Below are positions 36,567 to 46,567 of a DNA stretch of 64,000 bases, piece after piece. The stretch's first letter is position 1; each line of letters starts with the position of its first letter. A program made the position numbers and the translations under genes. The stretch covers positions 930,769-994,768 of the forward strand of contig NZ_BMIB01000001.1 of assembly GCF_014641615.1 (NCBI RefSeq), written 5' to 3'. The notes beneath the pieces were generated by a model. That model was not told the DNA's origin, did not search any database, and saw only the letters and a list, made by a program, of their open reading frames with translations. The stretch comes from Filimonas zeae. GTDB lineage: Bacteria; Bacteroidota; Bacteroidia; Chitinophagales; Chitinophagaceae.

Positions 36567-37388
36567 TTAGTGCACTTCATTACCGTTTTCATCAATGAAA
36601 TAAAACAGCCCGTTCAAATTGTTTTTCTTGTAAAGCACTTTATTGTTAGGCGTGTTGATGTTGTAAAAATCGTAGTTGCCATCCGGGCGCAGGTCCATCT
36701 TATATCCTTTAGTGGGATTTTTCTCCACCCATTTTAAAGGAGCTGCCAGAAACGCCTGTACCAGACTGGCGAGGTATTGATTTTTAGGGGCGTCCAGGCC
36801 TACTTCCGAAAGGCGTTCCAGACCTGTTACAATAATGAAGAACTGGTTTTTGGTAACAGACCAGGTTGAGGCCACAAACCACATATCCCACCATTTTTCG
36901 TGCTCCAGCTTATTAGAGAACACAAGTTTGGTTTTGTTTCTTTCCGGAATGTTGGCACCCAGGTCTGGTGTGGAAAACAGCTTAATACGCAGAGATACGG
37001 AGCGGGTGGTTAACGCCGGGTCTGTGTTAAGCAATACTACCGGAACCCTGGTAATAGTAGTGTTTTTAAGCATGGTGTAGATGGGTAACAGCGGCACATA
37101 ATGCACGTTTTCCTTTGCGGTAGAAGAATCCTTTAACACCTGCAGAGAAAATGTTCTGTCATAATCTCTTGCCAAACCGGCTATACGTACCGGTACCAAT
37201 ATAGTATCGCTGCCTTTATCAGGATGAAAGGCAAAGGTAGACAGCACACTATCGGCTTTACTATCCCAGTAATCGATATACACGTTTTCTGCGCTGTCGT
37301 ATGTGTTTTCTTTAGCCTTCTGGCAGCTGGTGAATAAGGTAATGGCTATCAGGCTAACAAAAGCTATTGGTTTTACAGACTTTGTCAT
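36567..37388 (-). CDS. DUF4843 lipoprotein of a Sus-type operon
   Basis: The 273-aa lipoprotein has lipobox LFTSC. The segments ENVYIDYWDSKADSVLSTFAFHPDKGSDTILVPVRIAGLARDYDR and NKTKLVFSNKLEHEKWWD match the DUF4843 family, which is found almost only next to SusC/SusD pairs with PKD-like and thioredoxin genes. Function is not established. It lies 25 bp after the SusD gene. Confidence 0.82.
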   Translation of the reverse strand: MTKSVKPIAFVSLIAITLFTSCQKAKENTYDSAENVYIDYWDSKADSVLSTFAFHPDKGSDTILVPVRIAGLARDYDRTFSLQVLKDSSTAKENVHYVPLLPIYTMLKNTTITRVPVVLLNTDPALTTRSVSLRIKLFSTPDLGANIPERNKTKLVFSNKLEHEKWWDMWFVASTWSVTKNQFFIIVTGLERLSEVGLDAPKNQYLASLVQAFLAAPLKWVEKNPTKGYKMDLRPDGNYDFYNINTPNNKVLYKKNNLNGLFYFIDENGNEVH

Positions 37389-37413
37389 ATAATGCTTTTA
37401 AAAGTGATGGATA

Positions 37414-38886
37414 TTACCGGCCTCCGAATTGAATTTCGTCAGCAGGCAGGGGCAGTACCCAATTGGTAGCACTGGGAACGGTAACCAATCCCTGCTGCCC
37501 GGGTATGTTTCTGTTAAGTCTTTTATACATGTAAAAAATCTGCCCTTCTCCAATCCATTCTTTACGGGCTTCTTTTAACAACTCTGTATAAAACTTATCC
37601 TGTGTAGAAATATCTGCTGCCTGGTTAATGCTTCTTTTAAAGCGTACATAATCCAGATAAGCAGATGCCTGTGCGGGACTGGTTGCATACGAGCATTCTG
37701 CGGCTATATAATACAGCTCGCTGATGCGGATGGCCGGAGCCATAAGTGGATGCAGGTTAGAGGTGGTATCGTCTTTGTCTGTTGTAAGCTCTCTTCTGTA
37801 CTTGGTAATCTCTACTTCTGTACTGCCTATTATTTCCATCCATTCTTTGGCCCGCACATCTTCGCCACCAACACCATTGGTTTCAAACATGGTTCTGTAA
37901 AACTCAGGGCTGAGACTAAGGTTTTCGTTGTCTTTTTGAAAGCGGTCTCTTACCCAGGTAGATTTCTGAGGCAGGTACCATGCAAACACCAGCTCCTTAT
38001 ACAGAATGCGGTCTTTCAGTTTGGGGGTTACCTCTTTAAGGGCACCGGCATCATCTGCCATAACAAATTTATTAGACTGGATTACCTCAGTAGCATTGGC
38101 CAGCGCATTCGCTTTATCACCTTTGTGCAGGTATACCCGCGCCAGTTGGGCGCAAACTGCATAGTAGTTTAAGCGATGCCGTCTGTCTCTTAAAAAAGAA
38201 GAAGTGGCAGTGGTTTCTGTTTGCCCTTTTTCGTTAGGGTAACCAATTACATAGCTTTTAGTGGTAATAGAATCTGCATCTTTCAGCAGCAGTTTAGCTG
38301 CATTCAGGTCTTCTATCATTTTGGTCATTGCCTCGTCAGGAGTGGAAATAGCTGTTGGGGCAGTAGAGTAAGTAGTTACATAAGGAATGCCTTTTTGCGT
38401 ACCACCCAGTGTACTCTGGCCAAACAGCCGGAATATATCAAAATGCAGGTAAGCACGCAATGCCAGTGCCTCGCCTTTAATAAGGGCATACTTCTTACCC
38501 TGGAACAGTGCTTTCTTTTCTTCAATGTTCAGCAGTATCTGGTTGGCATTCAGAATGCCGTTATACAGCCCGCGCCATATTTTGTCTTTCTTCTCAATAA
38601 TCTCCTTATACTTAAAATCGTATTTCGCTGTTTGGGCATACTTAAGATAGTCGTTCTGGAAGGCGTAGTTCTGAGCCATTACATCTGTTATGCCAAACGT
38701 AAGTTCGCCTCCGTACAAATCTGTTTCGGTACACTTGGTATAGATGCCTATGAGTGCTTCTTCAAATCCCTTTTCCGAGCTGAACAGTTCTTCCCGCGGA
38801 ATCTGCGTTTGCGGATTTACATCCAGCCATTTTTTGCAGGAGGTAAGCGTTAACGCCGCCAGTATGATATATGTAAGTTTTCGCAT
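37414..38886 (-). CDS. RagB/SusD-family nutrient-binding lipoprotein
   Basis: The 490-aa lipoprotein has lipobox LTSCKKWLDVNPQTQIPREELFSSEKGFEEALIGIY, typical of SusD, then TPR-like helices (ALIKGEALALRAYLHFDIFRLFG … QLARVYLHKGDKANALANATEVI). It binds the substrate on the outer face and lids the SusC channel encoded immediately upstream. The substrate could be a glycan, peptide or chelate. The PKD/DUF4843/TlpA company without glycosidases argues against a simple polysaccharide. Confidence 0.95.
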   Translation of the reverse strand: MRKLTYIILAALTLTSCKKWLDVNPQTQIPREELFSSEKGFEEALIGIYTKCTETDLYGGELTFGITDVMAQNYAFQNDYLKYAQTAKYDFKYKEIIEKKDKIWRGLYNGILNANQILLNIEEKKALFQGKKYALIKGEALALRAYLHFDIFRLFGQSTLGGTQKGIPYVTTYSTAPTAISTPDEAMTKMIEDLNAAKLLLKDADSITTKSYVIGYPNEKGQTETTATSSFLRDRRHRLNYYAVCAQLARVYLHKGDKANALANATEVIQSNKFVMADDAGALKEVTPKLKDRILYKELVFAWYLPQKSTWVRDRFQKDNENLSLSPEFYRTMFETNGVGGEDVRAKEWMEIIGSTEVEITKYRRELTTDKDDTTSNLHPLMAPAIRISELYYIAAECSYATSPAQASAYLDYVRFKRSINQAADISTQDKFYTELLKEARKEWIGEGQIFYMYKRLNRNIPGQQGLVTVPSATNWVLPLPADEIQFGGR

Positions 38887-38911
38887 TGTTATAAGCTTTT
38901 GCCGGTTTCAG

Positions 38912-41900
38912 TTAAAATGATGCCTGTAAGGAAAAAGTAAAGCTGCGTGCAAACGGATAGTCTATACCTCTTTCCTGTTTAATGGTTGCCCATCTCCACA
39001 GATCGTTAAAAGTGAGCGCAAACCGCAGGCTTCTCATGCCCAGTTGTGAATAGAAGGGTTTAGCGGCATCGTAAGACAGGTAGAGCGACTGTAGTTCTAT
39101 CGTATTGTCTTTCTGCACAAAGCGGGAGGTAACATCGGTTTGTCCCAGATCTGCAATGTTTTTATAGAAAGTGTGGTCACCTGCTTTTTTCCATTTGGCT
39201 TCAAATACACGCTCATCCACATTGTAACGCGGGTCAGCATTTTCAACCCTGTCTACCAGTGTCTGGTTGTATAGTTTACCACCAAAACGGGTGTAGAAAG
39301 TGAGGTTCATACCAAACTGCCTGTAGTTAATGAAAGTGCCGAATGTGCCTTCTGCTTTGGGGGTGCTTACACCTACCGGAACCATGTCTTTTGCATCCCA
39401 TACATAGGTAAGCGTTTTGCCGTCAGCTTTTACATACAGTTCGCGTCCGTTTTCAGGGTCAATACCCAGTGAGCGTACTGCATAAATAGCATCCATAGAC
39501 TGTCCTTCCTTAAACCTCAATATCGGTGTACCCTTGTTGTTTCCTTCTGTCTGCTTTACATCAGCAGAATCGTTGTAGGCCTGTAAAGAATTAGATATTT
39601 TAACAATGGTATTGCTGTTGTGTACCAGGTTACCAAACACGCTTATCTGCATGTTTTTAGTTCTCATAACAGCGGCCTGTATGTTAATTTCAAAGCCTTT
39701 GTTACGCATGTCACCTACGTTGGCGGTGTAAGAAGAAACACCGGTAGAGGGTGCTACGTTAATATCTGCCAGTAAGCCTTTGGTTAATTTGGTGTAATAA
39801 CGCGGCATAATTACAATACGATCCTGCAGAAAGCCCAGTTCTGCACCAATATCGTAGTTGGTGGTTTTTTGCCACTGCAAACGTTCGTTGCCAAAGCTGT
39901 TGAGCTGGGCGCCGATGCCTGATGAATACCAGTTGGAATTATTGTAATTGTAAATGCTTTTGGCCTTGTACGAATCAAAGGAAACAGAGCCGGTAAGACC
40001 TGTGGTAGCCCTTAATTTCAGGCGGCTTACTACAGTGTTCAGCAGAAACTTCTCTTTATGCATGTTCCAGCCCACACCAAATGAGGAGAAGGGGGCCACG
40101 CGGCTTTCGCTACCAAATTTAGAAGAGCCATCCTGACGGAAAGTAAAGTCCATCAGGTATTTGTTATCGTACGAGTAGTTTACGGAGAAAAAGGAACCTG
40201 CCAGTCTTTCCTGATCAAGACTGCTGGATGGGCGGTCATTTTCAGGATAAGAGTAAGCAAAGCCAATGTCTGTAAACCGGTCGTTGGCAAAACCTACTGC
40301 GGCCACACCCTTACGGTTGGCGGTATAACTTCTCAGGTTACCGCCTATCATGGCGTTAATGTAATGCTTTACTATCTGCTTGTTGTAGCTTAAAGTAAGG
40401 TTTCCGTCAACAGTGGTTTCATCAAGCGTATTCAGTTCATACCTGCCTCTTTCTTTATCCTGGTTGGCTGTATAATTGAAGTAATAATTAGACAGCGGAG
40501 AGGCGTATTTATCGGCAGTGGTAGCTGTTTTATTTAAACTTATCTGACCACGCAGGCGCAGGCTGGGTGCAATACCCCATTCTGCACTAAGGGCATCTAT
40601 AATTTCTACATAGCGTGTTTTATCAAAGCTGGCCAGTGTAGAGTTGTATAAAGGGTTAAGTGCATAATGTGTTCTGGGTACACCAGCTTCACGCGCAACC
40701 CATGTATCAATTACCTGTGGAATATTGTTAGAGGAATCTCTTTTAGGGTAATAGGGATTCATTTTAACATAGTCCGCAAAGCTGCCATATGGCGACTCTT
40801 TGGCATTGGTTTGTGTAATAGTAAGGGTATTGCGGAACTGTATTTTTCTGCTGGGGTTATAGGTAAGGTTAAGGCCTGTGCTATAACGGTCGCGGTAAGA
40901 ACCTTTCATAACACCGGGCATAGTCTGGTAACGTGCTTCCAGGCCATAACGCATGGTAGCATCTCCACCTTCCACATAAATAGAATGTTTGTGGCCCAGC
41001 GCTGTTCTAACCGGTTCAGATAGCCAGTAGCTGTTAATACCACCTGCCACCAGTTCTTTTTTATGATAAAACTGATTGGTAAGTGCATCCTGGCCCAGAT
41101 AACCGTTTTTGGTGGCATCGTACAAGCCAGCCATCATTTCGTAGTCCAGCTTTTGCGTTGCGTTCAACAGATTGTACTGAGAAAGATCGGGTGTAGATAC
41201 GTTCAGCTCGTAGTTGTAAGACATTTGTAACTGGCCCGGCTTGGGTGGCTTGGTTACAATTACTACCACACCGTTGGCGGCTCTGGAGCCATATACGGCT
41301 GTGGCAGCAGCATCTTTTAACAGGGTGATAGACTGGATGCGGTTGATATCCAGATCGTACACCTTTTGCAGGCTAACCTCAAACCCATCCATAATAAACG
41401 TAGGCAGGTTCATGTTGCCGCTCAGGTTGTTTCTGCTGATAAGATCAGAAGAGCTACCGGAAGGCAGGGCAGTAGTACCCCGTACATTAATTTTAGGAAG
41501 ACTGTTGGGGTTAGAGCCCAGCAGGTTGTTTTCTACCAGTTTAAAAGAAGGATCGAATACCTGCAGGCTTCTCAACACGTTCTGGGGGTTTACCTTTTTC
41601 AGGTCTTCGCCGGAAACAGTAGTGCTGGTACCGGTAAAGCTTTCCTTTTTTATCTGCTGGTAACCGGTAATTACAATGGTATTGGCAGGGTCTTTTGCAG
41701 ATTGCGATACCAGTTTAACGGTAAGTTTAGTGCTTTGTTTTACAGGTATTTCCTGTGTTTCAAAACCCACATAGCTGATAACGATTACAGCGCCGGGGTC
41801 GGCAGTAATGTTGAAGTTTCCTTTTTTATCGGTAACCGTACCGCGTGCGGTACCTTTTACCTGTACAGAAGCGCCTTCTACTGCTGCGCCACCATCTGCT

Positions 41901-42331
41901 TCGGTAACCTTACCGGATATTTCCACTACCGGCGGGGGCGCATTGAAGATAGGAGTGTAGGCGCGCTCTTCTTTTTTACTGATGACAATGGTTTTGTTTA
42001 CAATCTGGTACGAGAGTGGCTGATTGCTGAAGCATTCATCCAGTACGGCCTGTAACGGCTTATCCTGTACATTGATGGTAACCGCCTGGCTGCTGCGGAG
42101 CAGGCTTTCATTCAGGAAAAACGTATACCCTGTTTGTTTTTTAATCTGCGTAAGCACCTTTTTAAGCGGGGCATTTTCCTCCGCAAGTGTTACTTTCTGT
42201 GCATTGGTGGTGGCAGCTACCTGAAGGCAGCAAACCAGTAGTAGTGCAGCTGTTAATTGCATAACCAGCATTGTTTTGGACTTCACACACCGGGCCCTGG
42301 CCACGGCTTTGTAAAGAGTGGTAAAAATCAT
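38912..42331 (-). CDS. SusC/RagA-family TonB-linked transporter with STN domain
   Basis: The 1139-aa protein has a signal segment (…LTAALLLVCCLQVAATTNAQ) and an STN signalling domain (VTLAEENAPLKKVLTQIKKQTGYTFFLNESLL). A carboxypeptidase-regulatory-like domain (GKVTEADGGAAVEGASVQVKG) precedes the plug (INVRGTT, DGFEVSLQKVYDLDINRIQSITLLKDAAATAVYGSRAANGVVVI) and the barrel. The STN domain allows contact with the FecR-type anti-sigma factor encoded upstream, so substrate binding can switch on the operon. It is the entry gene of the SusC-SusD-DUF4843-PKD-TlpA unit. Confidence 0.95.
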   Translation of the reverse strand: MIFTTLYKAVARARCVKSKTMLVMQLTAALLLVCCLQVAATTNAQKVTLAEENAPLKKVLTQIKKQTGYTFFLNESLLRSSQAVTINVQDKPLQAVLDECFSNQPLSYQIVNKTIVISKKEERAYTPIFNAPPPVVEISGKVTEADGGAAVEGASVQVKGTARGTVTDKKGNFNITADPGAVIVISYVGFETQEIPVKQSTKLTVKLVSQSAKDPANTIVITGYQQIKKESFTGTSTTVSGEDLKKVNPQNVLRSLQVFDPSFKLVENNLLGSNPNSLPKINVRGTTALPSGSSSDLISRNNLSGNMNLPTFIMDGFEVSLQKVYDLDINRIQSITLLKDAAATAVYGSRAANGVVVIVTKPPKPGQLQMSYNYELNVSTPDLSQYNLLNATQKLDYEMMAGLYDATKNGYLGQDALTNQFYHKKELVAGGINSYWLSEPVRTALGHKHSIYVEGGDATMRYGLEARYQTMPGVMKGSYRDRYSTGLNLTYNPSRKIQFRNTLTITQTNAKESPYGSFADYVKMNPYYPKRDSSNNIPQVIDTWVAREAGVPRTHYALNPLYNSTLASFDKTRYVEIIDALSAEWGIAPSLRLRGQISLNKTATTADKYASPLSNYYFNYTANQDKERGRYELNTLDETTVDGNLTLSYNKQIVKHYINAMIGGNLRSYTANRKGVAAVGFANDRFTDIGFAYSYPENDRPSSSLDQERLAGSFFSVNYSYDNKYLMDFTFRQDGSSKFGSESRVAPFSSFGVGWNMHKEKFLLNTVVSRLKLRATTGLTGSVSFDSYKAKSIYNYNNSNWYSSGIGAQLNSFGNERLQWQKTTNYDIGAELGFLQDRIVIMPRYYTKLTKGLLADINVAPSTGVSSYTANVGDMRNKGFEINIQAAVMRTKNMQISVFGNLVHNSNTIVKISNSLQAYNDSADVKQTEGNNKGTPILRFKEGQSMDAIYAVRSLGIDPENGRELYVKADGKTLTYVWDAKDMVPVGVSTPKAEGTFGTFINYRQFGMNLTFYTRFGGKLYNQTLVDRVENADPRYNVDERVFEAKWKKAGDHTFYKNIADLGQTDVTSRFVQKDNTIELQSLYLSYDAAKPFYSQLGMRSLRFALTFNDLWRWATIKQERGIDYPFARSFTFSLQASF

Positions 42332-42497
42332 ACTTTTACAAGTTGGGTTTACGTTAATAAGAACACTCCGAATGTTTTAAAAAGCGGCTGACCCTCCGGG
42401 CCGGCGGCATTGCAGTGCTTCCGGCCTTTTTGTTATCAGCTTGTTGTACTGAATTACGTTTGCATGTTGTTGAATATTAGTTTTGGTAAAAAAGGGT

Positions 42498-43670
42498 TTA
42501 GGGTTTTATGGTTAACACGTTGCCATTTACGGTGAAATGAATATTACTCAGTTTTAGTATTTTAAGTACCTCCTCTACATTGCTGTTACGCGGAATTTCG
42601 CCTGAGAACTTTTCCGGTGGTACGGCACCTTCATATACTACTTCTATATTGTACCAGCGCGCTATCTGCCGCATAAGTGTACCCAGGTCGGTATCGTTGA
42701 AGTAAAACCTGCCATTAATCCAGGCAAGGGCTTCATCAACATCGGCATCGTTTACCACATGCAGGTTGCCGCCTTTACTTAACCGGGCCTGCTGGCCGGG
42801 CTTCAACAGTTTAGGCTGTGTGCCACCCGCAGTACTAATATCTACACTGCCCTGCACCAGCGTGGTTTTTGCCTGGCTCTCCTCTTCATAAGCCATAATA
42901 TTAAACTGTGTACCCAGCACATTTACTTTCATATCGTTCACCTGCACCTGAAAAGGCTGTGCTGCATTGCGGGTAATATCGAAATAAGCTTCTCCTTTCA
43001 GGGATACTTCGCGGCTTTTGGCGGTGAAGGCGGTAGGAAAACGCAGGCTGGAAGCGGCGTTGAGCCATACCTTACTGCCATCGGGCAGAATAACCTGGTA
43101 TTGGCCGCCACGGGGGGTAGTAATAGTATTGTAGCTAACCTGGCCGGTATTGGGCGCGGCAGACAAATCGTACGTAAGCTGGCCGTTTTTGTTTTTTACA
43201 ATACGTGTGTGGCCCTGCATGGTTACGGTGCCGTTGGCTACACTGTCCAGTATTACCGTACTGCCATCATCCAGCGTAAGCACGGCTTTATTACCGCCGG
43301 GTACAATAGTTGGTTTGTGTAAGGGTGTTTTGCCGGCGGCAGTAAGCGGTTGGGGCTGTGGCCTGGTAAGCCAGAATATGGAAAGGCCCACGCCGCCCAG
43401 TAATAATGCAGCAGCACTATATTTTAACCAGGCAGGTATACGCCGCGGGGCAGGTTTGTATTTTTCTGCCTCTATGGTTTGCTGCAGCCGGAACAGCATG
43501 CGTGCCTCTGTAAGCATTTCTTCTGCCTCAGAATCGGCAGGTACGTTTACAGTAACATCGTCAAATGCGTTGTACCATTCCTGCAGCAGCTGTTTTTCTG
43601 CTTCAGTAGCTTTTCCCTGAATGTATTTGCCGGCCAGTTTACCCAGCTCGGCACGGTTCCATTGTTGCAT
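42498..43670 (-). CDS. FecR-family anti-sigma factor with DUF4974
   Basis: About 390 aa with an N-terminal cytoplasmic anti-sigma segment (MQQWNRAELGKLAGKYIQGKATEAEKQLLQEWYNAFDD), one TM helix (IPAWLKYSAAALLLGGVGLSIFWL), a periplasmic FecR domain (TPRGGQYQVILPDGSKVWLNAASSLRFPTAF, GEAYFDIT) and the C-terminal DUF4974 (FYFNDTDLGTLMRQIARWYNIEVVYEG). It links occupancy of the SusC STN domain to release of the ECF sigma factor. The start at 43670 is preferred to a longer frame with an unlikely leader. Confidence 0.94.
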   Translation of the reverse strand: MQQWNRAELGKLAGKYIQGKATEAEKQLLQEWYNAFDDVTVNVPADSEAEEMLTEARMLFRLQQTIEAEKYKPAPRRIPAWLKYSAAALLLGGVGLSIFWLTRPQPQPLTAAGKTPLHKPTIVPGGNKAVLTLDDGSTVILDSVANGTVTMQGHTRIVKNKNGQLTYDLSAAPNTGQVSYNTITTPRGGQYQVILPDGSKVWLNAASSLRFPTAFTAKSREVSLKGEAYFDITRNAAQPFQVQVNDMKVNVLGTQFNIMAYEEESQAKTTLVQGSVDISTAGGTQPKLLKPGQQARLSKGGNLHVVNDADVDEALAWINGRFYFNDTDLGTLMRQIARWYNIEVVYEGAVPPEKFSGEIPRNSNVEEVLKILKLSNIHFTVNGNVLTIKP

Positions 43671-43754
43671 GTTAGTTTTGCCTATATAAATAGTATAGTA
43701 CAGCAACAACGAGAGTACCCTACCTGTGTACCCGACTTTTTTTTGAAAATATTT

Positions 43755-44303
43755 TTACAGGAACCAGAGCAGGCTTTTCAGCTGCGAGCGGATGGTGCGG
43801 ATGGCTTTGGTAATATGCTTTTCCACGGCTTTCTGCGATATATCCAGCGAGCCGGCTATTTCTTTGTTGGAAAGGCCAAGGTCGCGGCTGTACTGAAATA
43901 CCAGCCGGCATTTTTCGGGCAGTTTGTTTACCTCTTTCTGTACCATCTGTTCCAGGAGCCTAACGTCCTGAATTTCATCAAATACAGGTGCTTTTTCCTG
44001 CGTTTGGTTGATGGCGGAGGCCTGCGCGGCTTCTTTATTTAACTGACGGAAAACGGCGTACCGCGTAGCGGCAGCCAGATAACTTTCCAGGTGGGATATT
44101 AAGGAACTGTTACGCCTTTGCCAAACACCTGCCAATACCTCCTGCACCACATCTTCCGCTGCCTGCTTACTGCGCAAACGCTGAAATGCCAAAGCATAGA
44201 GTTTGCGCCAGTAGCGGTGGTAGATCTGATTAAAAGCCTGCTCATTATCAGCTGTTAACAGACGAACAAGGTCTTCATCGGGATATGTAGAAAGGGGCAA
44301 CAT
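43755..44303 (-). CDS. ECF RNA polymerase sigma factor
   Basis: The 182-aa sigma-70 family ECF protein has region 2 (AFNQIYHRYWRKLYALAFQRLRSKQAAEDVVQEVLAGVWQRR) and region 4 (LPEKCRLVFQYSRDLGLSNKEIAGSLDISQKAVEKHITKAIRTIR), the form associated with FecR-regulated Sus loci. It should direct transcription of the downstream SusC operon. FecR starts 84 bp downstream. Confidence 0.95.
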   Translation of the reverse strand: MLPLSTYPDEDLVRLLTADNEQAFNQIYHRYWRKLYALAFQRLRSKQAAEDVVQEVLAGVWQRRNSSLISHLESYLAAATRYAVFRQLNKEAAQASAINQTQEKAPVFDEIQDVRLLEQMVQKEVNKLPEKCRLVFQYSRDLGLSNKEIAGSLDISQKAVEKHITKAIRTIRSQLKSLLWFL

Positions 44304-44363
44304 GCTATCACTAACCGGAGTTGAAGATACAACAAAATCGTATTAGTATAGGAGCTACAGCTA

Positions 44364-45209
44364 TCAGGCCGGTAAATTCGCCGTAGCTTTCGGTATAGTT
44401 GCCAGGGGTACTTCTGTAATGGCTGTATGCGCTGCAGGCTGGTAAATGCCGCCCGCAATTTTTTCCACCAGACGTTTGGGAAAGAATTTGGGAAGGAAAG
44501 CATTCAGCTTATTGTGCCAGCCCGGCAGAATTTCTGCTTTACCTGCAAACAACCCTTTCAGGGCTATTGCTGCCACCTTTTCCGGCGTCATATTAAACCG
44601 TTCAGCAGTTTTGCGTATAGAGGCTCCCATGCGGGCACGGTTTACAAAATCGGTATCGGTACTGCCGGGGCTGAGGCAGCTTACAGAAACGGATGAGTTG
44701 CGCAGTTCGTAGCGTAGCCCTCTGGTAAAGGACACGGCAAAGGCTTTGCTGGCTGCATAAATATTTAAATAGGGTACGGACTGGTAGGCGGTGGTGCTGC
44801 CCAGGTTTAGCAGGTATGCCTTGCGGTGCGCACGTAATACCGGAATGTATTTGTGGGAAATGGATACCTGCGCCCTTATGTTCACATCAATAATATTCAG
44901 CTGCTCCTCCAGCGTAAGTGTTTCAAAGGCACCGTTAAGTCCGTAACCGGCGTTGCTTACCACTACAGACAACTGATCGTGAAATTCGGCCGTCCATTCC
45001 TGCAGGCGTTCTATTGCATCCGGCTCCGATAAATCCAGATGCAGGGTAAAAGCAATAACGCGGTACTGCGCTGCCAGTTCAGCAGCGGTGGCCCGTAGCT
45101 GCGGCTTATCAATATCCACCAGTAATAAATCGTAATTTCTTGCTGCCAGGCCTGCGGCAAGGGCTTTTCCTATTCCCTTTGCCGCGCCGGTTACCAATGC
45201 AAATGCCAT
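44364..45209 (-). CDS. Short-chain dehydrogenase/reductase (SDR)
   Basis: The 281-aa classical SDR has cofactor motif TGAAKGIG, VVSNAGYG (NAG) and the catalytic triad region NLGSTTAYQSVPYLNIYAASKAFAVSF (Ser, Tyr, Lys). It uses NAD(P)H, with substrate unknown. It starts 17 bp after the stop of the PhyH-type oxygenase gene and is probably in the same transcript. Confidence 0.92.
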   Translation of the reverse strand: MAFALVTGAAKGIGKALAAGLAARNYDLLLVDIDKPQLRATAAELAAQYRVIAFTLHLDLSEPDAIERLQEWTAEFHDQLSVVVSNAGYGLNGAFETLTLEEQLNIIDVNIRAQVSISHKYIPVLRAHRKAYLLNLGSTTAYQSVPYLNIYAASKAFAVSFTRGLRYELRNSSVSVSCLSPGSTDTDFVNRARMGASIRKTAERFNMTPEKVAAIALKGLFAGKAEILPGWHNKLNAFLPKFFPKRLVEKIAGGIYQPAAHTAITEVPLATIPKATANLPA

Positions 45210-45226
45210 ATAAAAGAAGTATTAAG

Positions 45227-46096
45227 TTAGATAGACAATTTTTTAGGCTTCAGGGTGCTGAGCCCTAAGCGGCTGGTATAGTTACTTACTTTAAACTGCG
45301 CCAGTTTGTGATAGAACGGGGTAGGGCTATCTGCATGTTTAACCTGCAGTGCACCTGTAATAAAAGGAATATACATTACCCTTCTGCGGCTGGCCTCTCC
45401 GGTGAGTGTTGATTGCTGTACGCGGTGCCAGAGACGACCATCATGAATGGTAAGATCACCTGCTTCAATATCAAAGCCCAGTTCTTTTTTATCAGGCGTA
45501 TTATCAATAAAGTATTTTTTGCGGAAGAGCAGTTGAAACAGGTTTTGTTTATGTGTACCTGGCAGCACCCGTAAACCACCGCTGGCTGCTGTGCAGTTAT
45601 CCAGATGCAGCCCTACGTTCAGCATAGGTAAAATGCGCGAACCCAGAAACAGATCTCTCGGGCTATCGGTATGCCAGCCCATTTGTTTAAACTGGCTGTT
45701 TTCGGTATTGATATAGTGGTTTACTACCAGACCGTCTTTTTCATTTTCACCAATACGGCCTTCATATGGCCCCAGTAATGGCAGCAGGGCCTGCAACCTG
45801 CTGTCTTTTAAAAAGCGGCTCAACGCTTCGCTATGCTGCGAGGCAAACGCCAGGCGCTGTATTAAAGGTGTGCCGTTTACATCAGAACCAAACTTAAGCG
45901 GAATACCATTGATTTTACTGATGTTATTGTGTAACAGGTGTGCCTGTATGGTTTCTACTTCGCGAATAAAAAGGCTAACGGTTTCCTTATCAATAAAGTT
46001 TTTGAAATGCAGAAAGCCGTGCTTGTGAAAAAAGTTCAGTTGCTGGTTAGAGAGGTGCTTTTGCAGCTGAAAGGTGGCGTTGGTAAACTGGCTCAT
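45227..46096 (-). CDS. Phytanoyl-CoA dioxygenase (PhyH) family protein
   Basis: The 289-aa non-haem Fe(II)/2-oxoglutarate oxygenase has iron ligands in GWHTDSPRD (His-x-Asp) and, near the end, LTIHDGRLWHRVQ (His). The 2-oxoglutarate-binding Arg is probably in SRRRVMYI. N-terminal QQLNFFHKHGFLHFKNFIDKETV is the usual PhyH entry. Substrate is unknown. The SDR gene follows directly and could act on the hydroxylated product. Confidence 0.88.
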   Translation of the reverse strand: MSQFTNATFQLQKHLSNQQLNFFHKHGFLHFKNFIDKETVSLFIREVETIQAHLLHNNISKINGIPLKFGSDVNGTPLIQRLAFASQHSEALSRFLKDSRLQALLPLLGPYEGRIGENEKDGLVVNHYINTENSQFKQMGWHTDSPRDLFLGSRILPMLNVGLHLDNCTAASGGLRVLPGTHKQNLFQLLFRKKYFIDNTPDKKELGFDIEAGDLTIHDGRLWHRVQQSTLTGEASRRRVMYIPFITGALQVKHADSPTPFYHKLAQFKVSNYTSRLGLSTLKPKKLSI

Positions 46097-46567
46097 AACA
46101 CTGTTGTTGGTGCATAGCGTAGCCTTTTGCGCACAGGTATGCGCAATACTACAAGGCCGTGGCCATGCGGGATGATGGAAATAAATAAATGGTATTAACG
46201 TGTGCCAGACTTACGGGCACTAAGCAGATTAATAGCTACAACAGCAGCGTTGCATTCGGGCAGAAAGCAGGTAATAGTTTTGCCGGTTAACCGGTGTAAT
46301 AGTACGGGCGCCGCCTGGCGGATAATAATAAGCTAACATAAAGTTGAGTTTAGTTAGTGGATTGTTGTGAAGTCAAAGATAAGTGTAAAGTTTCCGAATA
46401 AAAAAATAAAACCTACTAAATTTGTGGACTAATGTAATCTCCGGTACATTTGTATTGCCATACAAAAGGATAAGCCGTAAAATAGAAGTGTGTAAAGGAT
46501 TTGAAGCAGTAACAGCGGCGTGCTATCTAAGGTACATTTTATCCTTTTATTTATAAACAATTTTATT
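46097..46567. other. Divergent intergenic region, one promoter recognised
   Basis: About 470 bp between the PhyH gene (minus) and the nitroreductase-like gene (plus). It holds a TAnnTTTG-type promoter (46421-46452) and a CCGGTTAACCGG palindrome near 46284. No small gene was found. Confidence 0.5.
46421..46452 (+). promoter_or_regulatory. Promoter of nitroreductase-like gene
   Basis: TTTG (46421-46424), 20-bp spacer, TACATTTG (46445-46452). The 5' leader would be about 110 nt. Confidence 0.6.

Noticed and set aside
42409..42437. GGCCGG…CCGGCC hairpin with T-run on the plus strand between fecR and susC
   Set aside because: Neighbouring genes are transcribed on the minus strand, where the hairpin has no T-run after it, so terminator function for them is doubtful.
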